Origin: JAKFVC01 sp040386595 | Lineage (GTDB): Bacteria > Planctomycetota > Planctomycetia > Planctomycetales > Planctomycetaceae | DNA: 30,356 nucleotides | NCBI GenBank assembly: GCA_040386595.1 | Contig: JAZKFE010000083.1 | Coordinates: 1 to 30,356 of the forward strand | Reading direction: 5' to 3' | In this document: in pieces, positions 14,984 through 24,171 of the stretch | Position numbering within the stretch: the stretch's first letter is position 1 | Layout of the letters: each line of letters begins with the position of its first letter | Position numbers and translations under genes: made by a program | The notes under the pieces: model-generated | The model's database searches: none | Told to the model about the DNA's origin: nothing | Seen by the model: only the letters and a program-made list of their open reading frames with translations

Positions 14984-17746
14984 TTACTTCTTCGGCAAGG
15001 CTTTCACGCGGCGATCCAACGTTTTGTTGGTTTCGTCGAGTTGAACCTTCAAATACTCATCCTGAGGATGAATCAGCGATTCGACGGCGACTTCCAGAGC
15101 CTTTTCGGCTTGTTCGCCGTTAAAGAAGCTCAGCGTGCGAACGGCTTCCAGGCGGACCCGGGGATGCTCGTCGTTCACTTGAGCTCGCAGCAATTCCAGA
15201 ACGTCGGCGACTCGATCACGCCAACCGCACAAGACACGGGTGGCCGCGGCGCGGGCGTGGAAGTCGGGCGAACGCAGCGTCTTCTTCAAGAGGGGCTCGT
15301 TGACGATGTTGTGGCTCTGATGCAACCACAAGGCTTCCAAGGCGTGGTGCTCGTAAGCCGGATCCTTCGTGTCGAGAGCGGCAACCCAGGCTTGGGCAGC
15401 CTTGGTGACTTCGGCACTATCCCGGCCGGAAAGTTCAATCCGCACGCGGTAACGGACGCGGTCGTCTTTCTCTTTCAACAAGTCGAGCAACTTGGCGACG
15501 GGCTCACCAGCAATCGGCGTGGGCTTCAGCAGATCGCGACCTTCGGCCCGGACGCGGTAGACACGTCCGTGGATGCGGTCGCGGCTGGGATCACGCAGGT
15601 TGTGCTGCATGTGGCCGATGATCGGGTTCTGCCAATCGGTGAAGTACAACGAGCCGTCCGGAGCGGTCTCGAGATCGGCCGGGCGGAAGTTGGGGTCGGT
15701 GGAGGAAATGATCGGCTCGACTTCGGTGGCACCGAAGCTGGCCGATTTATCGGACATCTTGTACTGCAGAATGCCCTGGAACCCGATCACGTTGCCCACC
15801 AGCAAATTGCCGCGGAGCTCTTCGGGGAAATGGCTGCTGCCGAGGAACTCAACACCCGGACAGGGGCGTGTGCGCTGTTGATAAACTTGCGGCGGCCGGC
15901 CGTGCTTGTTGGGGTATTCCACATCACCAGAGAACAAGGCTCCGTGATAAGGATTCGAGCCCGTTCCGTCATAGACAAAGTCCTGGCCCCAGTGATCAAA
16001 CGCGTGACCGTGCGGGTTAGCGAAACCGAACGACACATAGACGTCCAGCTTCTGAGCGCGAGGTTCATAGCGGAAGACCGCACCGTTGGCGACGCGGCGA
16101 GCCGGCCCCCAAGGGGATTCAACTTGTGAGTGGTGGAAGGTCCCTTCCTGGAAGTACAGGGCTCCACCCGGATCGAGCACAAAGCTGTTGGACGTATGGT
16201 GCGTGTCGGCCGTATCCAACCCGTGAATAATCCGTTCTTTCACGTCGTATTTGTCGTCCCCGTTGGTGTCCTTCAGGAACAGCAGGTCGGGGCCCTGAGC
16301 CACGATCACGCCGCCATTCCAGAATTCAAAACCAGTCGGGTTGTGGAGATCACTGCAGAACGACTTCACAACATCGCACTGGCCGTCACCGTTGGTGTCT
16401 TCCAGGATCAACAGGCTGTCGTTCATCTTTTCGGTCGGCTTCCAGTGCGGATAAGTCGGCCAAGTTGCCACCCACAGGCGCCCCTTGGTATCGAACGACA
16501 TCTGCACGGGGTTGATGAGTTCCGGGAACTGCTCTTCAGAGGCAAACAGTTCGACCTTCATCCCCTTATGCACGGTCATTTTCTCGATGGCTTCTTTGCC
16601 GCCGAGGAACAAGTGCTTGCCACCTGGTAGGGGGCCAGGCTTGTTGGTGATGACCGGAATGAACGCCGGCAGATTGTTGTCTTCGACCTTATGTTCCTTG
16701 CCCTGAGCTGTGGCCCAGACCAGCGGGTCACGATTCGACGTCAGCACGTCGAGTGCTTCCAACTCGCGTTGCACGACTTCGTAATTCGATTGACCGTCGA
16801 CGAATTTCAAGAACGCCCGGTCGCCGAACGTCGAATAACCGTCGGTGGCGCGATAGCGCTGGTACCAAAACCAGTTCTTTTCATTGACAGCCGTACGGAG
16901 CTTCTGGTGCTTGGTCCACCATTCTGCTTCCTGGTCATTTGCGGTGCCCTTGGGCAGAAAATCCATCGAATTTGCGGCAACCCACATGTCGCCGGTTTCA
17001 TTCAGATGAATGCCATTGATCGTGTTGTTGAGCTTCTTTTCGGGGGCATTGAAATGCTTGACGGTCGCGGTGAACAGATCGACGAACAACACGTTGTTCG
17101 CGGCGGCGACTTCGGCAATGGCCTCGGAGTAGAGCTTCAACCGAGCATTGGCGGCGGCAACGGCCTCCTTGCTCTGCAAGTTCGGATCGTTGATGTACTC
17201 ATGAGCGATCGGGGAAAACAGCACTAGCTTGGGAGCCGATTTGCCGTTGTATTTCTGTGATGCGGTGTGCTTGATGAAGGCCGCAACATCCTGTTTGAAC
17301 GTGGATAGGCCAGCCTCACCAGCAAAGGATTCGTTGTAGCCGTAGAAGGCGAAGATCACGTCGGCTTTGGTGTTCGTCAACGCGAAGCGATTGGCGCTGA
17401 CCGGGGCATTCGGATTGAGCTTCTGAGGCTGTGGGACCGGGGCGTTGGCGGACAGCCATTCGTCGTGAGAACCAAACGACATCGAACGCAATCGCTTGTT
17501 GGCATCGCGATAGCCATCGATTTCATCACCGGAATAGCCCAGATTCCGGAAGACCAATTCGTGCTGGGGAAAGCGTGCATGCAGCAACGTTTCCAACCAG
17601 CCACTATGTTGCATCCGTTCGGCCAGAGTGTTGCCGACGATGCAAATATGGTCCCCCTTCTTTAACTCAAGGGGATCAGCAGCCGGCGCGATTTGCGCCG
17701 CCGACGCTGCCAAAAACACCATCAGCCCGACCACGTTCCATTTCAT
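14984..17746 (-). CDS. Exported SGNH-like / PVC beta-propeller / HEAT-repeat protein
   Basis: 920 residues, with a Sec signal peptide (1-23). Residues about 28-265 form an SGNH/GDSL-hydrolase-like domain with the motifs VGNTLAERM, YGYNES and NGIHLNETGD. Residues about 385-735 match the planctomycete 'membrane-bound dehydrogenase' beta-propeller (TIGR02604): GMKVELFASEEQFPELINPVQM, GRLWVATWPTYPHW, FANPHGHAFDHWG. Two acidic DTNGDG-type loops (450-458 and 493-501) may bind calcium. HEAT-like helices fill about 745-920. Start 17746 is chosen because AGAAGGA ends 8 nt upstream; an ATG at 17755 abuts that site. The catalytic Ser and Asp of the SGNH fold appear replaced (T40, N244). No CxxCH is present: haem binding is carried by the next gene. 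A role in handling an external sugar or sulfated polymer is often assumed for such proteins, but this is unproven. Confidence 0.9.
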   Translation of the reverse strand: MKWNVVGLMVFLAASAAQIAPAADPLELKKGDHICIVGNTLAERMQHSGWLETLLHARFPQHELVFRNLGYSGDEIDGYRDANKRLRSMSFGSHDEWLSANAPVPQPQKLNPNAPVSANRFALTNTKADVIFAFYGYNESFAGEAGLSTFKQDVAAFIKHTASQKYNGKSAPKLVLFSPIAHEYINDPNLQSKEAVAAANARLKLYSEAIAEVAAANNVLFVDLFTATVKHFNAPEKKLNNTINGIHLNETGDMWVAANSMDFLPKGTANDQEAEWWTKHQKLRTAVNEKNWFWYQRYRATDGYSTFGDRAFLKFVDGQSNYEVVQRELEALDVLTSNRDPLVWATAQGKEHKVEDNNLPAFIPVITNKPGPLPGGKHLFLGGKEAIEKMTVHKGMKVELFASEEQFPELINPVQMSFDTKGRLWVATWPTYPHWKPTEKMNDSLLILEDTNGDGQCDVVKSFCSDLHNPTGFEFWNGGVIVAQGPDLLFLKDTNGDDKYDVKERIIHGLDTADTHHTSNSFVLDPGGALYFQEGTFHHSQVESPWGPARRVANGAVFRYEPRAQKLDVYVSFGFANPHGHAFDHWGQDFVYDGTGSNPYHGALFSGDVEYPNKHGRPPQVYQQRTRPCPGVEFLGSSHFPEELRGNLLVGNVIGFQGILQYKMSDKSASFGATEVEPIISSTDPNFRPADLETAPDGSLYFTDWQNPIIGHMQHNLRDPSRDRIHGRVYRVRAEGRDLLKPTPIAGEPVAKLLDLLKEKDDRVRYRVRIELSGRDSAEVTKAAQAWVAALDTKDPAYEHHALEALWLHQSHNIVNEPLLKKTLRSPDFHARAAATRVLCGWRDRVADVLELLRAQVNDEHPRVRLEAVRTLSFFNGEQAEKALEVAVESLIHPQDEYLKVQLDETNKTLDRRVKALPKK

Positions 17747-18130
17747 GAATCTCATCCTTCTGCGAGTGCGATAGCCGTGAGACGGATTCAAGATCGCTCA
17801 ATTACATCGTCTTCACGGCATTGGATTCAACGTATATGGATACTCGACGGACGCAATTTCGTCGAGGGATACGCAATGTACAGTTCAGTTATTTCGAGAC
17901 GTCGGCCCGATGAATGTCACCGCATCTGACGTGAGGCGTGCCTTCAGGTTCAGAAATGAAGGCGGGGCCGTACTGTTCACCAGCTACGACAAGCAGCGAA
18001 GGGAACTTCCCCAACATTGCGAGAGACTTTCAATCTGCGAAAGCCAGACTTATGCACATATGGTTGTTTGTGTGTTCCTGAACTCGCCAGTAATGGGTGA
18101 GTCTGTGCGGAACACACCGCTGGTTCTCAA
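17747..18130. other. Intergenic region upstream of the propeller gene
   Basis: Both flanking genes are on the - strand: the kinase ends at 18131 and the propeller gene starts at 17746. TCCTTCT at 17755-17761 is the ribosome-binding site (AGAAGGA on the - strand) of the propeller gene. A dyad CTCGACG (17843-17849) / CGTCGAG (17860-17866) with a 10-nt spacer lies about 100 nt upstream of its start and could be an operator. No credible protein gene is seen; an 86-codon frame on the + strand overlaps the kinase 3' end and has no recognisable features. Confidence 0.5.
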
Positions 18131-21100
18131 TCACCAACCTTCCGCGGCGAGAGCCTCCAACAGCCGCTGAATTTCCCGTTTGAGTCGCGACCAGAGTTCC
18201 AAACCCTGCGTCAGGTTGCCGGTCAGGCCACATCCTTCCAGCTGGAACGTTAGGTCGGCGGCGATATCCGCACCGTAGAAGCGCACAGACCCGCGCAGGG
18301 TGTGTGCCACCTGTTGGACGGCCTGGGCATCACCGGCGTCGATTCCCTGTCGAATTTGGGCGAGGTAACCACCGACATGTTCTCGGAAGAGGTCGGTGGT
18401 TTCGCGGAGAATGCTGAGATCTCCTCCCGAATGAGCGAGTGCCTTGGCGCGGTCGAAGACCGCACCCCGCGGCTTCGAGAATGGAACGGACGAACGTGGC
18501 GTTTGCGGCGAGGAGATCGCGACCGTGGGGAGAACCTGGCGGAAGGTCGTCCAGAGGTCCTCGGGGTGTAACGGCTTCGTCACATAACCGTCCATGCCGG
18601 CAGCCAGAAAACGTTCGCGGTCACCCGTCATGGCGTAGGCTGTTAAAGCGATGATTGGCAAGTGCGTTTTCGTTTCTTGCTCGGCGGCGCGAATCGCCGC
18701 GGTGGCTTCCAACCCGTCCATCTCGGGCATTTGAACGTCCATCAGAACCAGATCGAACACCTCGTCGGCGATTCTTTCAATCGCTTCACGTCCGTTCTGG
18801 GCGATCTGTACCAGGTGCCCGTGTTTTTGGAGCAGCAGCTGTCCGACACGTTGATTCACGACGTTGTCTTCGACCAGCAGAATCTTCAGGGGACGAACCT
18901 CCGAATGCACGTTCGCTGTCGCCAGGATGCCGGACCGATTCGCCTCCGTTTTCCGAGATACTGCTGGGTGTAGTCCTCGTTGAATGGCTCCTTGCAATTC
19001 AGACGAACTCACGGGTTTGACGAGATACGCCACCACTCCGAGTTCCTGATAATGGCGGACGTTTTCTGGGGCCTCCGCGGACGACAGAATCAACACGGCG
19101 ATGTCCGCTAGGACCGGATGGGATCGAATTTTTGCGACCAAATTCAGGCCGCTCAACTCTGATTCGGTCGCATCTAAAAGAAGTACTGAAAACGGTTCGC
19201 CAGCTTGAGCGGAAGAAATCATCTTTTGCAGGACGTTTCCTTCACGTTCGAGACAGGTTGCTCGCATTCCCCATCCGTTTACCAACGATTTTAGGTTTTC
19301 CCGGTCTGAGACGTTGTCATCCACAATGAGAACTGTAGTCTCGCGCAGGGCGTCGGGCCGCAGCCACATCGCTGGCGATACTGGCTCACGAGCAATATCG
19401 AGGGCGACGGTGAAGTGAAATTTGCTGCCTTGGCCAGGCTGACTTTCGACCCAGATCTCTCCACCGAGCATTTCTACTAAACGTGCGGAAATACTGAGGC
19501 CTAATCCAGTCCCTCCAAACCTGCGGTTCGTTGTTCCCTCAGCCTGCTCAAAGGGCGCAAAGATTTTGCTGAGTTTATCGGCGGGAATACCGATGCCTGT
19601 GTCGGAAACCACAAAATGCAACAGGATCGCTTTTAGGCCAGGGATTTGTTGTTTTGATTTCTGTGTTTGAACTTGAACGGAGATCTTTCCATGTTCAGTA
19701 AATTTAATGGCGTTGCCAACGAGGTTGATTAATATCTGGCGCAGCCGGTTCCAATCGCAATGCAGGGCGTCGCGGACGTCCAATCCCACGTCACAGGTGA
19801 GCTCCAGCCCTTTCTTGTGAGCTCGCATGGTCAGCGGCTTGAGCATGTCTTTCAGACTCTCGCGCAGACGAAAGTCGAATGGATCGACATCCAGCTTGCC
19901 GGCTTCGATTTTGGAAAAATCGAGGATGTCGTTGATGATTGTCAATAAACTGTCGGCCGAAGATTGAATTGTCTGTATGAACTCCCATTGCTCGGAAGAA
20001 AGCTCTGTATCAAGAGCGAGCTCGGCCATCCCCAGAATCCCGTTCATGGGGGTGCGGATTTCGTGGCTCATGTTGGCCAGGAACTCACTCTTCGCCCGAT
20101 TGGCCGTATCCGCTTGTCGCTTGGCATGTTTGAGATCTTCGTTCAACAACCACTGCTCGGTGACATCCCAGTTCGTTCCCAATGCCCTCAAAGGGCTGTT
20201 GTCCGAACCGCGAATGACTTGTGCCAGTCCGCGGATATGACGTACCGCGCCCGACGGTTGGACGATGCGAAATTCGGCTTCAAAAATTGACGTCGCGGAC
20301 ACGGCGAGTTCCCAGGCCCGGGAAATTGATTCGCGGTCGTCGGGATGCAGGATGGTCACCCATTGCTCCAGGCTGCCGTGGAAATCTCCCTGCTTCATGC
20401 CATACAGGACATGCATTTGCTCGTTCCAAATAAACCGTGCTTCTGCGAAATCCAGTTCCCAGATGCCGACGCCACCAGCTTTGACGGCCAGCTGAATGCG
20501 TTCGCTCAGTTCGCGGATCCGATTCTCGGCTTCCTTGCGGTCGGTGATGTCTGTGTGAGTTCCGATGACACGGAAAGGGCTGCCATCCTCGGCCCGTTCG
20601 ACGAGTTTGCCGCGATCCAGAATCCAACGCCATGAGCCGCTTTTCGTTTGCATGCGGTGTTCCAGGACGAAGACGGGCGTATCTCCTCGAAAGTGGTTTT
20701 CGATGGTCTCCCAGCAGCCTGGTATGTCATCTGGATGGACTCGGTCTGACCAATCTTGTGTCGTATGGCCAACCTCATTGTCGGCGTAACCGAGCATGGC
20801 TTTCCACTGGTGGGAATAGAAGACCTCCCCGCTCGGCACATTCCAGTCCCAGACACCATCGCCGGAACCATCCAGGGCAAACTGCCAACGAGCTTCGGCC
20901 CGGAGTAACGCTTCCGTGCGATGGATGACTCGTTCTTCCAGATCTGCATTCAGCTGCTGGATAGCCCGTTCGGTCTCCACGCGTTCGGTGATATCGCGGG
21001 CCAAGGCGAGAAAGACTTTCCTGCCCTGGAGGAAATAGCAGGTCAGCCGGATTTCGGTGGGAATGGCCGTTCCGTCCTTGCGGACATGCTCGCTATATAA

Positions 21101-23434
21101 CGTCGCTGCTGTGCCAGGCATCATCGCGTTCCAGATGGCCTCGACTTCCGTCAACGAGCGGATTGACGGCGCGAGTTGCAGCACTGACATTTCCAACAGC
21201 TCTTCGCGCGAGTAGCCCAAGGATTCGCAGGAGTGTCGATTGACGTCCAGAAATTGCCCCTCGTCGTCATGGACGAAAAAGTCATCACCAGCGTGCTCGA
21301 CAAGCAGCCGAAACCGTTCCTCACTTTCGCCGAGGGCGGCGGCGGCATCGACTCGTTCCGAGATATCGCGCACGGCGGCCAGAAACAGTTTTTGGCCGTG
21401 GATCGCGTAACACGTGACTCGGGCTTCCACTGGAACCGTTGTGCCATCCTTACGCCGATGCACGTGACTGGAGACCGTGACACTTTGACCGGGCGCTGTG
21501 GCCGCCCAGAGACGCAGCAATTCTTGATAATCAATGTCCGTGACTAGGTCGTTCACGGTGAGTCCTAACAACTCCACGTGGGTATAGCCGAGACTCTCGC
21601 ACGCCTGTCGGTTGGCTTCGAAGATACGGCCCTCTTCGTCATGCAGAAAGTATGCGTCGCCTGCATATTCCAGCAAGAGCCGAAACCGTTGCTCACTTTC
21701 GTCCAGTTCTCGCTCGGCAAATTCGCGATCTCGGTCACGCAACGCACGTTCTGCCAGTCGCAAGTCTTCTTCAGACTTCTGAATCTCGGTGATGTCTCGC
21801 ATCAACCAGATTTCTTCTTCACCAACGAGCGACGCGACGAACTCCCCCATCCTCAAAGCACCGTCTTTGCGGTAGAAGGGAACTTGTGCGACACGGTCCA
21901 GGCCGTTCTTTTGGTCTTCCAGATAGATTGGCATGAGCTGGTCGTACATCTCTTGCCAGAGTAACCGGAACCAATTGTCTCGGGTCGCCAACTCATACCG
22001 CGCGTAACCGGTAATTTCCTCGACAGTCCGATTAATACAAACTTGTTCGCCAGTGACAAAAATGGCCCCCAGCGGGAGGTTTTCCACCATCTCCGACAGC
22101 CACCGTTCGCGGGCGGCGAGTTGGCGTTCCATCTGCTTGCGTTCGCTGATGTCCTGAACTGTCCCAAACAGACTGACAATGTTCCCGTCGAGGTCGCGAC
22201 AAGCCTGTCCGGCGGCAATGACGAATACGGGTTTCCCATCAACTTCAAGATGTTCCAGTTCGAGATTGAAAGACTCTCCCGTTTTCAAGCAATTGGCGGC
22301 CGCCGCGTCGAACGCCGCCAAGCTCTCTGGCTTCAGGATTTCTTGCAGTTCATGGAACTGGGGAGGTGGTTTGGAAAGAGACCAGCGATTGATCTCATAG
22401 AGCATTTCGGACCAGACTAGATGATCCTTGGCAACGTCCCAGGACCACGTGCCAATCCGCGCCAGTTTCTCCACAATGTTGAGATTGTTGTTCGCACGCT
22501 CCAGAAGCCGTTCTCGTTCCTGTTCCAGCTTCTGGGCAGTCACATCGACCACCACACCGTCCCAAGCCGTGCTGCCGTCGGATCTGGAACGAGGGGCGGA
22601 CCGACAATGGACCCAGGTGAGCCGGCCATCTGGCGTTCGATGACGAAATTGGCAATCGAGCGAGGTGCCCGTCTGCAAGGAATGCTGCTCGGCCTGTTGC
22701 AGCAAAGGCAGGTCATCCTCGTGGATTGTACTCCGCAACGCGAGCGGATCTTGCATGACCTCGCTGGAGGAAACTCCTGTCAGGGCCAGAATCCCGGCGC
22801 TCATATATGGAAAGGAAATCTGGCCGTCCGGTGCGATAACTGTCTGGTAAATTGCTCCATTCGGCAGATTGTCGATCAACGTTGCCAGTTGCGATTGAGT
22901 TTCTCGACTGCAGGCATCGTGGTAGATGAGTTCCAGTTGGCTTTCAATCGTGTCACGGAACTGTGCAATCAGACGTTTGTAGATGTCGGAGTAGGAATTG
23001 TCTTTGCGATCCAACACGCAAATGGTTCCAAACGGACTTTGATCCGGCCAATGGATGGGAAAGCCGAGATAGGAAATCATGTTCAGTTTGACGTCTGGAT
23101 TATTTCTCCAGTGATCGTCGACTAAGGCATTCGAAACCAGCAACTCGCTTTTGTCTTTGAGTACGGTTTCGCAATACAACCCCGAGCCAGCCAACTGTTC
23201 TGCATCACCGGGGTGATAGGGATTGCCCTCTGTTTTGCTGGCAACCAGAACTTGGATTTCGTGATCGACGATCTGCATGACGAGGCCGGCTGGAACGCCG
23301 ACAAGTTCCGCCATCAGATTCACCAGCGTCTGCCACCGATTCACAATCGTGTGGGGGATCTGCGGCGATGGGCGTAGCGGAGAGCGAGCTTTAACACCAA
23401 ACGCCAGAGGGAGAGGTTGCTCTTCGTTCAACAT
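18131..23434 (-). CDS. Large cytosolic hybrid sensor histidine kinase (GAF, 7 PAS, HisKA, HATPase, 2 REC, HPt)
   Basis: 1767 residues, with no signal peptide or membrane helix, so it is a soluble sensor. Domains in order: GAF (about 30-170; GLYCETVLKDKSELLVSNAL); seven PAS/PAC units (about 180-300, 315-433, 440-550, 576-695, 703-820, 845-967 and 975-1095); a coiled linker; HisKA with phospho-acceptor H1124 in NMSHEIRTPMNG; HATPase (LVGNAIKFTEHG, DTGIGIP, GGTGLGLSI). Two receivers follow, with D1421 (LLLDATESE) and D1566 (VLMDVQMPEMDG), then an HPt domain with H1711 (VAHTLRGSVRF). All catalytic positions are present, so a full phosphorelay from H1124 through the receivers to H1711 is possible. 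The fourth and fifth PAS domains are near-duplicates. No separate response regulator or output gene is adjacent. ATG 23434 has AGGG 8 nt upstream. The signal sensed is unknown. Confidence 0.95.
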   Translation of the reverse strand: MLNEEQPLPLAFGVKARSPLRPSPQIPHTIVNRWQTLVNLMAELVGVPAGLVMQIVDHEIQVLVASKTEGNPYHPGDAEQLAGSGLYCETVLKDKSELLVSNALVDDHWRNNPDVKLNMISYLGFPIHWPDQSPFGTICVLDRKDNSYSDIYKRLIAQFRDTIESQLELIYHDACSRETQSQLATLIDNLPNGAIYQTVIAPDGQISFPYMSAGILALTGVSSSEVMQDPLALRSTIHEDDLPLLQQAEQHSLQTGTSLDCQFRHRTPDGRLTWVHCRSAPRSRSDGSTAWDGVVVDVTAQKLEQERERLLERANNNLNIVEKLARIGTWSWDVAKDHLVWSEMLYEINRWSLSKPPPQFHELQEILKPESLAAFDAAAANCLKTGESFNLELEHLEVDGKPVFVIAAGQACRDLDGNIVSLFGTVQDISERKQMERQLAARERWLSEMVENLPLGAIFVTGEQVCINRTVEEITGYARYELATRDNWFRLLWQEMYDQLMPIYLEDQKNGLDRVAQVPFYRKDGALRMGEFVASLVGEEEIWLMRDITEIQKSEEDLRLAERALRDRDREFAERELDESEQRFRLLLEYAGDAYFLHDEEGRIFEANRQACESLGYTHVELLGLTVNDLVTDIDYQELLRLWAATAPGQSVTVSSHVHRRKDGTTVPVEARVTCYAIHGQKLFLAAVRDISERVDAAAALGESEERFRLLVEHAGDDFFVHDDEGQFLDVNRHSCESLGYSREELLEMSVLQLAPSIRSLTEVEAIWNAMMPGTAATLYSEHVRKDGTAIPTEIRLTCYFLQGRKVFLALARDITERVETERAIQQLNADLEERVIHRTEALLRAEARWQFALDGSGDGVWDWNVPSGEVFYSHQWKAMLGYADNEVGHTTQDWSDRVHPDDIPGCWETIENHFRGDTPVFVLEHRMQTKSGSWRWILDRGKLVERAEDGSPFRVIGTHTDITDRKEAENRIRELSERIQLAVKAGGVGIWELDFAEARFIWNEQMHVLYGMKQGDFHGSLEQWVTILHPDDRESISRAWELAVSATSIFEAEFRIVQPSGAVRHIRGLAQVIRGSDNSPLRALGTNWDVTEQWLLNEDLKHAKRQADTANRAKSEFLANMSHEIRTPMNGILGMAELALDTELSSEQWEFIQTIQSSADSLLTIINDILDFSKIEAGKLDVDPFDFRLRESLKDMLKPLTMRAHKKGLELTCDVGLDVRDALHCDWNRLRQILINLVGNAIKFTEHGKISVQVQTQKSKQQIPGLKAILLHFVVSDTGIGIPADKLSKIFAPFEQAEGTTNRRFGGTGLGLSISARLVEMLGGEIWVESQPGQGSKFHFTVALDIAREPVSPAMWLRPDALRETTVLIVDDNVSDRENLKSLVNGWGMRATCLEREGNVLQKMISSAQAGEPFSVLLLDATESELSGLNLVAKIRSHPVLADIAVLILSSAEAPENVRHYQELGVVAYLVKPVSSSELQGAIQRGLHPAVSRKTEANRSGILATANVHSEVRPLKILLVEDNVVNQRVGQLLLQKHGHLVQIAQNGREAIERIADEVFDLVLMDVQMPEMDGLEATAAIRAAEQETKTHLPIIALTAYAMTGDRERFLAAGMDGYVTKPLHPEDLWTTFRQVLPTVAISSPQTPRSSVPFSKPRGAVFDRAKALAHSGGDLSILRETTDLFREHVGGYLAQIRQGIDAGDAQAVQQVAHTLRGSVRFYGADIAADLTFQLEGCGLTGNLTQGLELWSRLKREIQRLLEALAAEGW

Positions 23435-23750
23435 GCATTAGCCCTGCAACGGGTGGTAGTCTTAGGTGGCTTAGTTTAGTTGGGTGGAAACACCCATAAT
23501 CAAAGGAATACCCATAGCCTCAAGGGCCCATTTCAAGACATGTGAATTCAGGGCAACTCGCTGTATTGCGATGAACTACCAATCATGGCAGAGGTGCCAA
23601 GTCATTACAATACCGCAAAACATTACGACGTTGTGAGTTACTGAAACAGCCTGCGTATGAATTGATTCACCCCGGAGACATGGAGTGTATTGAGTTTTGA
23701 AAGAAACAGCGTGATCGCGGATCTGTTGAGCAATCGTCTGCGTTTTTCGA

Positions 23751-24120
23751 AGTCCGACAGGGATGAAATCATCTAGCCGTGAGTGTAAACCCACGGTCAC
23801 CGTTTAAAACAGACTCCAAGCCCTGACGGGCTACGCTGTGAAGGGTTTTGGAACGCGAATTCTCAAGGGATCTTGAATTTGGTGGTGATTCGAATCCCTG
23901 GGAGGGTGAGGCTCCTGCCGAACCGCTCAGTCTTGCGAGTCCGTGTAGACCAAGCGGTTCGGCAGGAGCCTCACCCTCCCAGAATCCTTCACGGCGTTGC
24001 CTAACGGGGCGACACTCCGCAGTCTACTGGGGGGGCGCCCTGTCAAGGCTTGGTTTCATCTATGGAATGCATACCGTGGGTTTACACCTACGGCTAAGTT
24101 CTGTCGTCCCTATTGGGACT
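23751..24120. repeat. Composite inverted repeat (diverged 46-bp outer units around a perfect palindrome)
   Basis: The outer units are 23751-23796 and 24074-24120 in inverted orientation. Their cores (23774-23796 and 24074-24096) match at 21 of 23 bases after reverse complementing (CCGTGGGTTTACAC then ACGGCTA). Weaker similarity continues outward through a shared TCCCT word and ends in GGACT/AGTCC. No transposase gene lies between them. The sense of the core, 'CCGTGGGTTTACAC..ACGGCTA', resembles interspersed repeats known from planctomycete genomes, by memory only. Confidence 0.7.
23898..23982. repeat. Perfect palindromic repeat, 30-bp arms, WEGEAPAEP type
   Basis: Bases 23898-23927 and 23953-23982 are exact reverse complements over 30 bp, separated by a 25-nt loop. 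The arm begins CTGGGAGGGTGAGGCTCCTG. Read as protein the arms give WEGEAPAEP and GSAGASPS, strings that recur in spurious annotations of planctomycete and cyanobacterial genomes, which suggests a widespread REP/MITE-like element. It would fold into a very stable hairpin and could terminate transcripts from either side. Confidence 0.9.
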
Positions 24121-24171
24121 GAATTGCCTTGTTGGACACGATTATTAACACGGCTCTGCGTGTCTCTGTGG

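Larger units (their letters stand above)
23435..24171. other. Repeat-rich intergenic region between the kinase and fhcB
   Basis: 737 nt without a credible gene. The right half (23751-24120) is a composite palindromic repeat described separately. The left part (23435-23750) contains the leader of the kinase gene, including a 5-bp hairpin GGGTG-GAAA-CACCC at 23482-23495, and otherwise shows nothing recognisable. One 113-codon frame crosses the repeat; its WEGEAPAEP and GSAGASPS words come from the two arms of the palindrome and do not indicate a protein. Confidence 0.7.

Noticed and set aside
17910..18170. 86-codon + strand frame between the propeller and kinase genes
   Set aside because: It overlaps the kinase 3' end antisense and shows no protein-like features.
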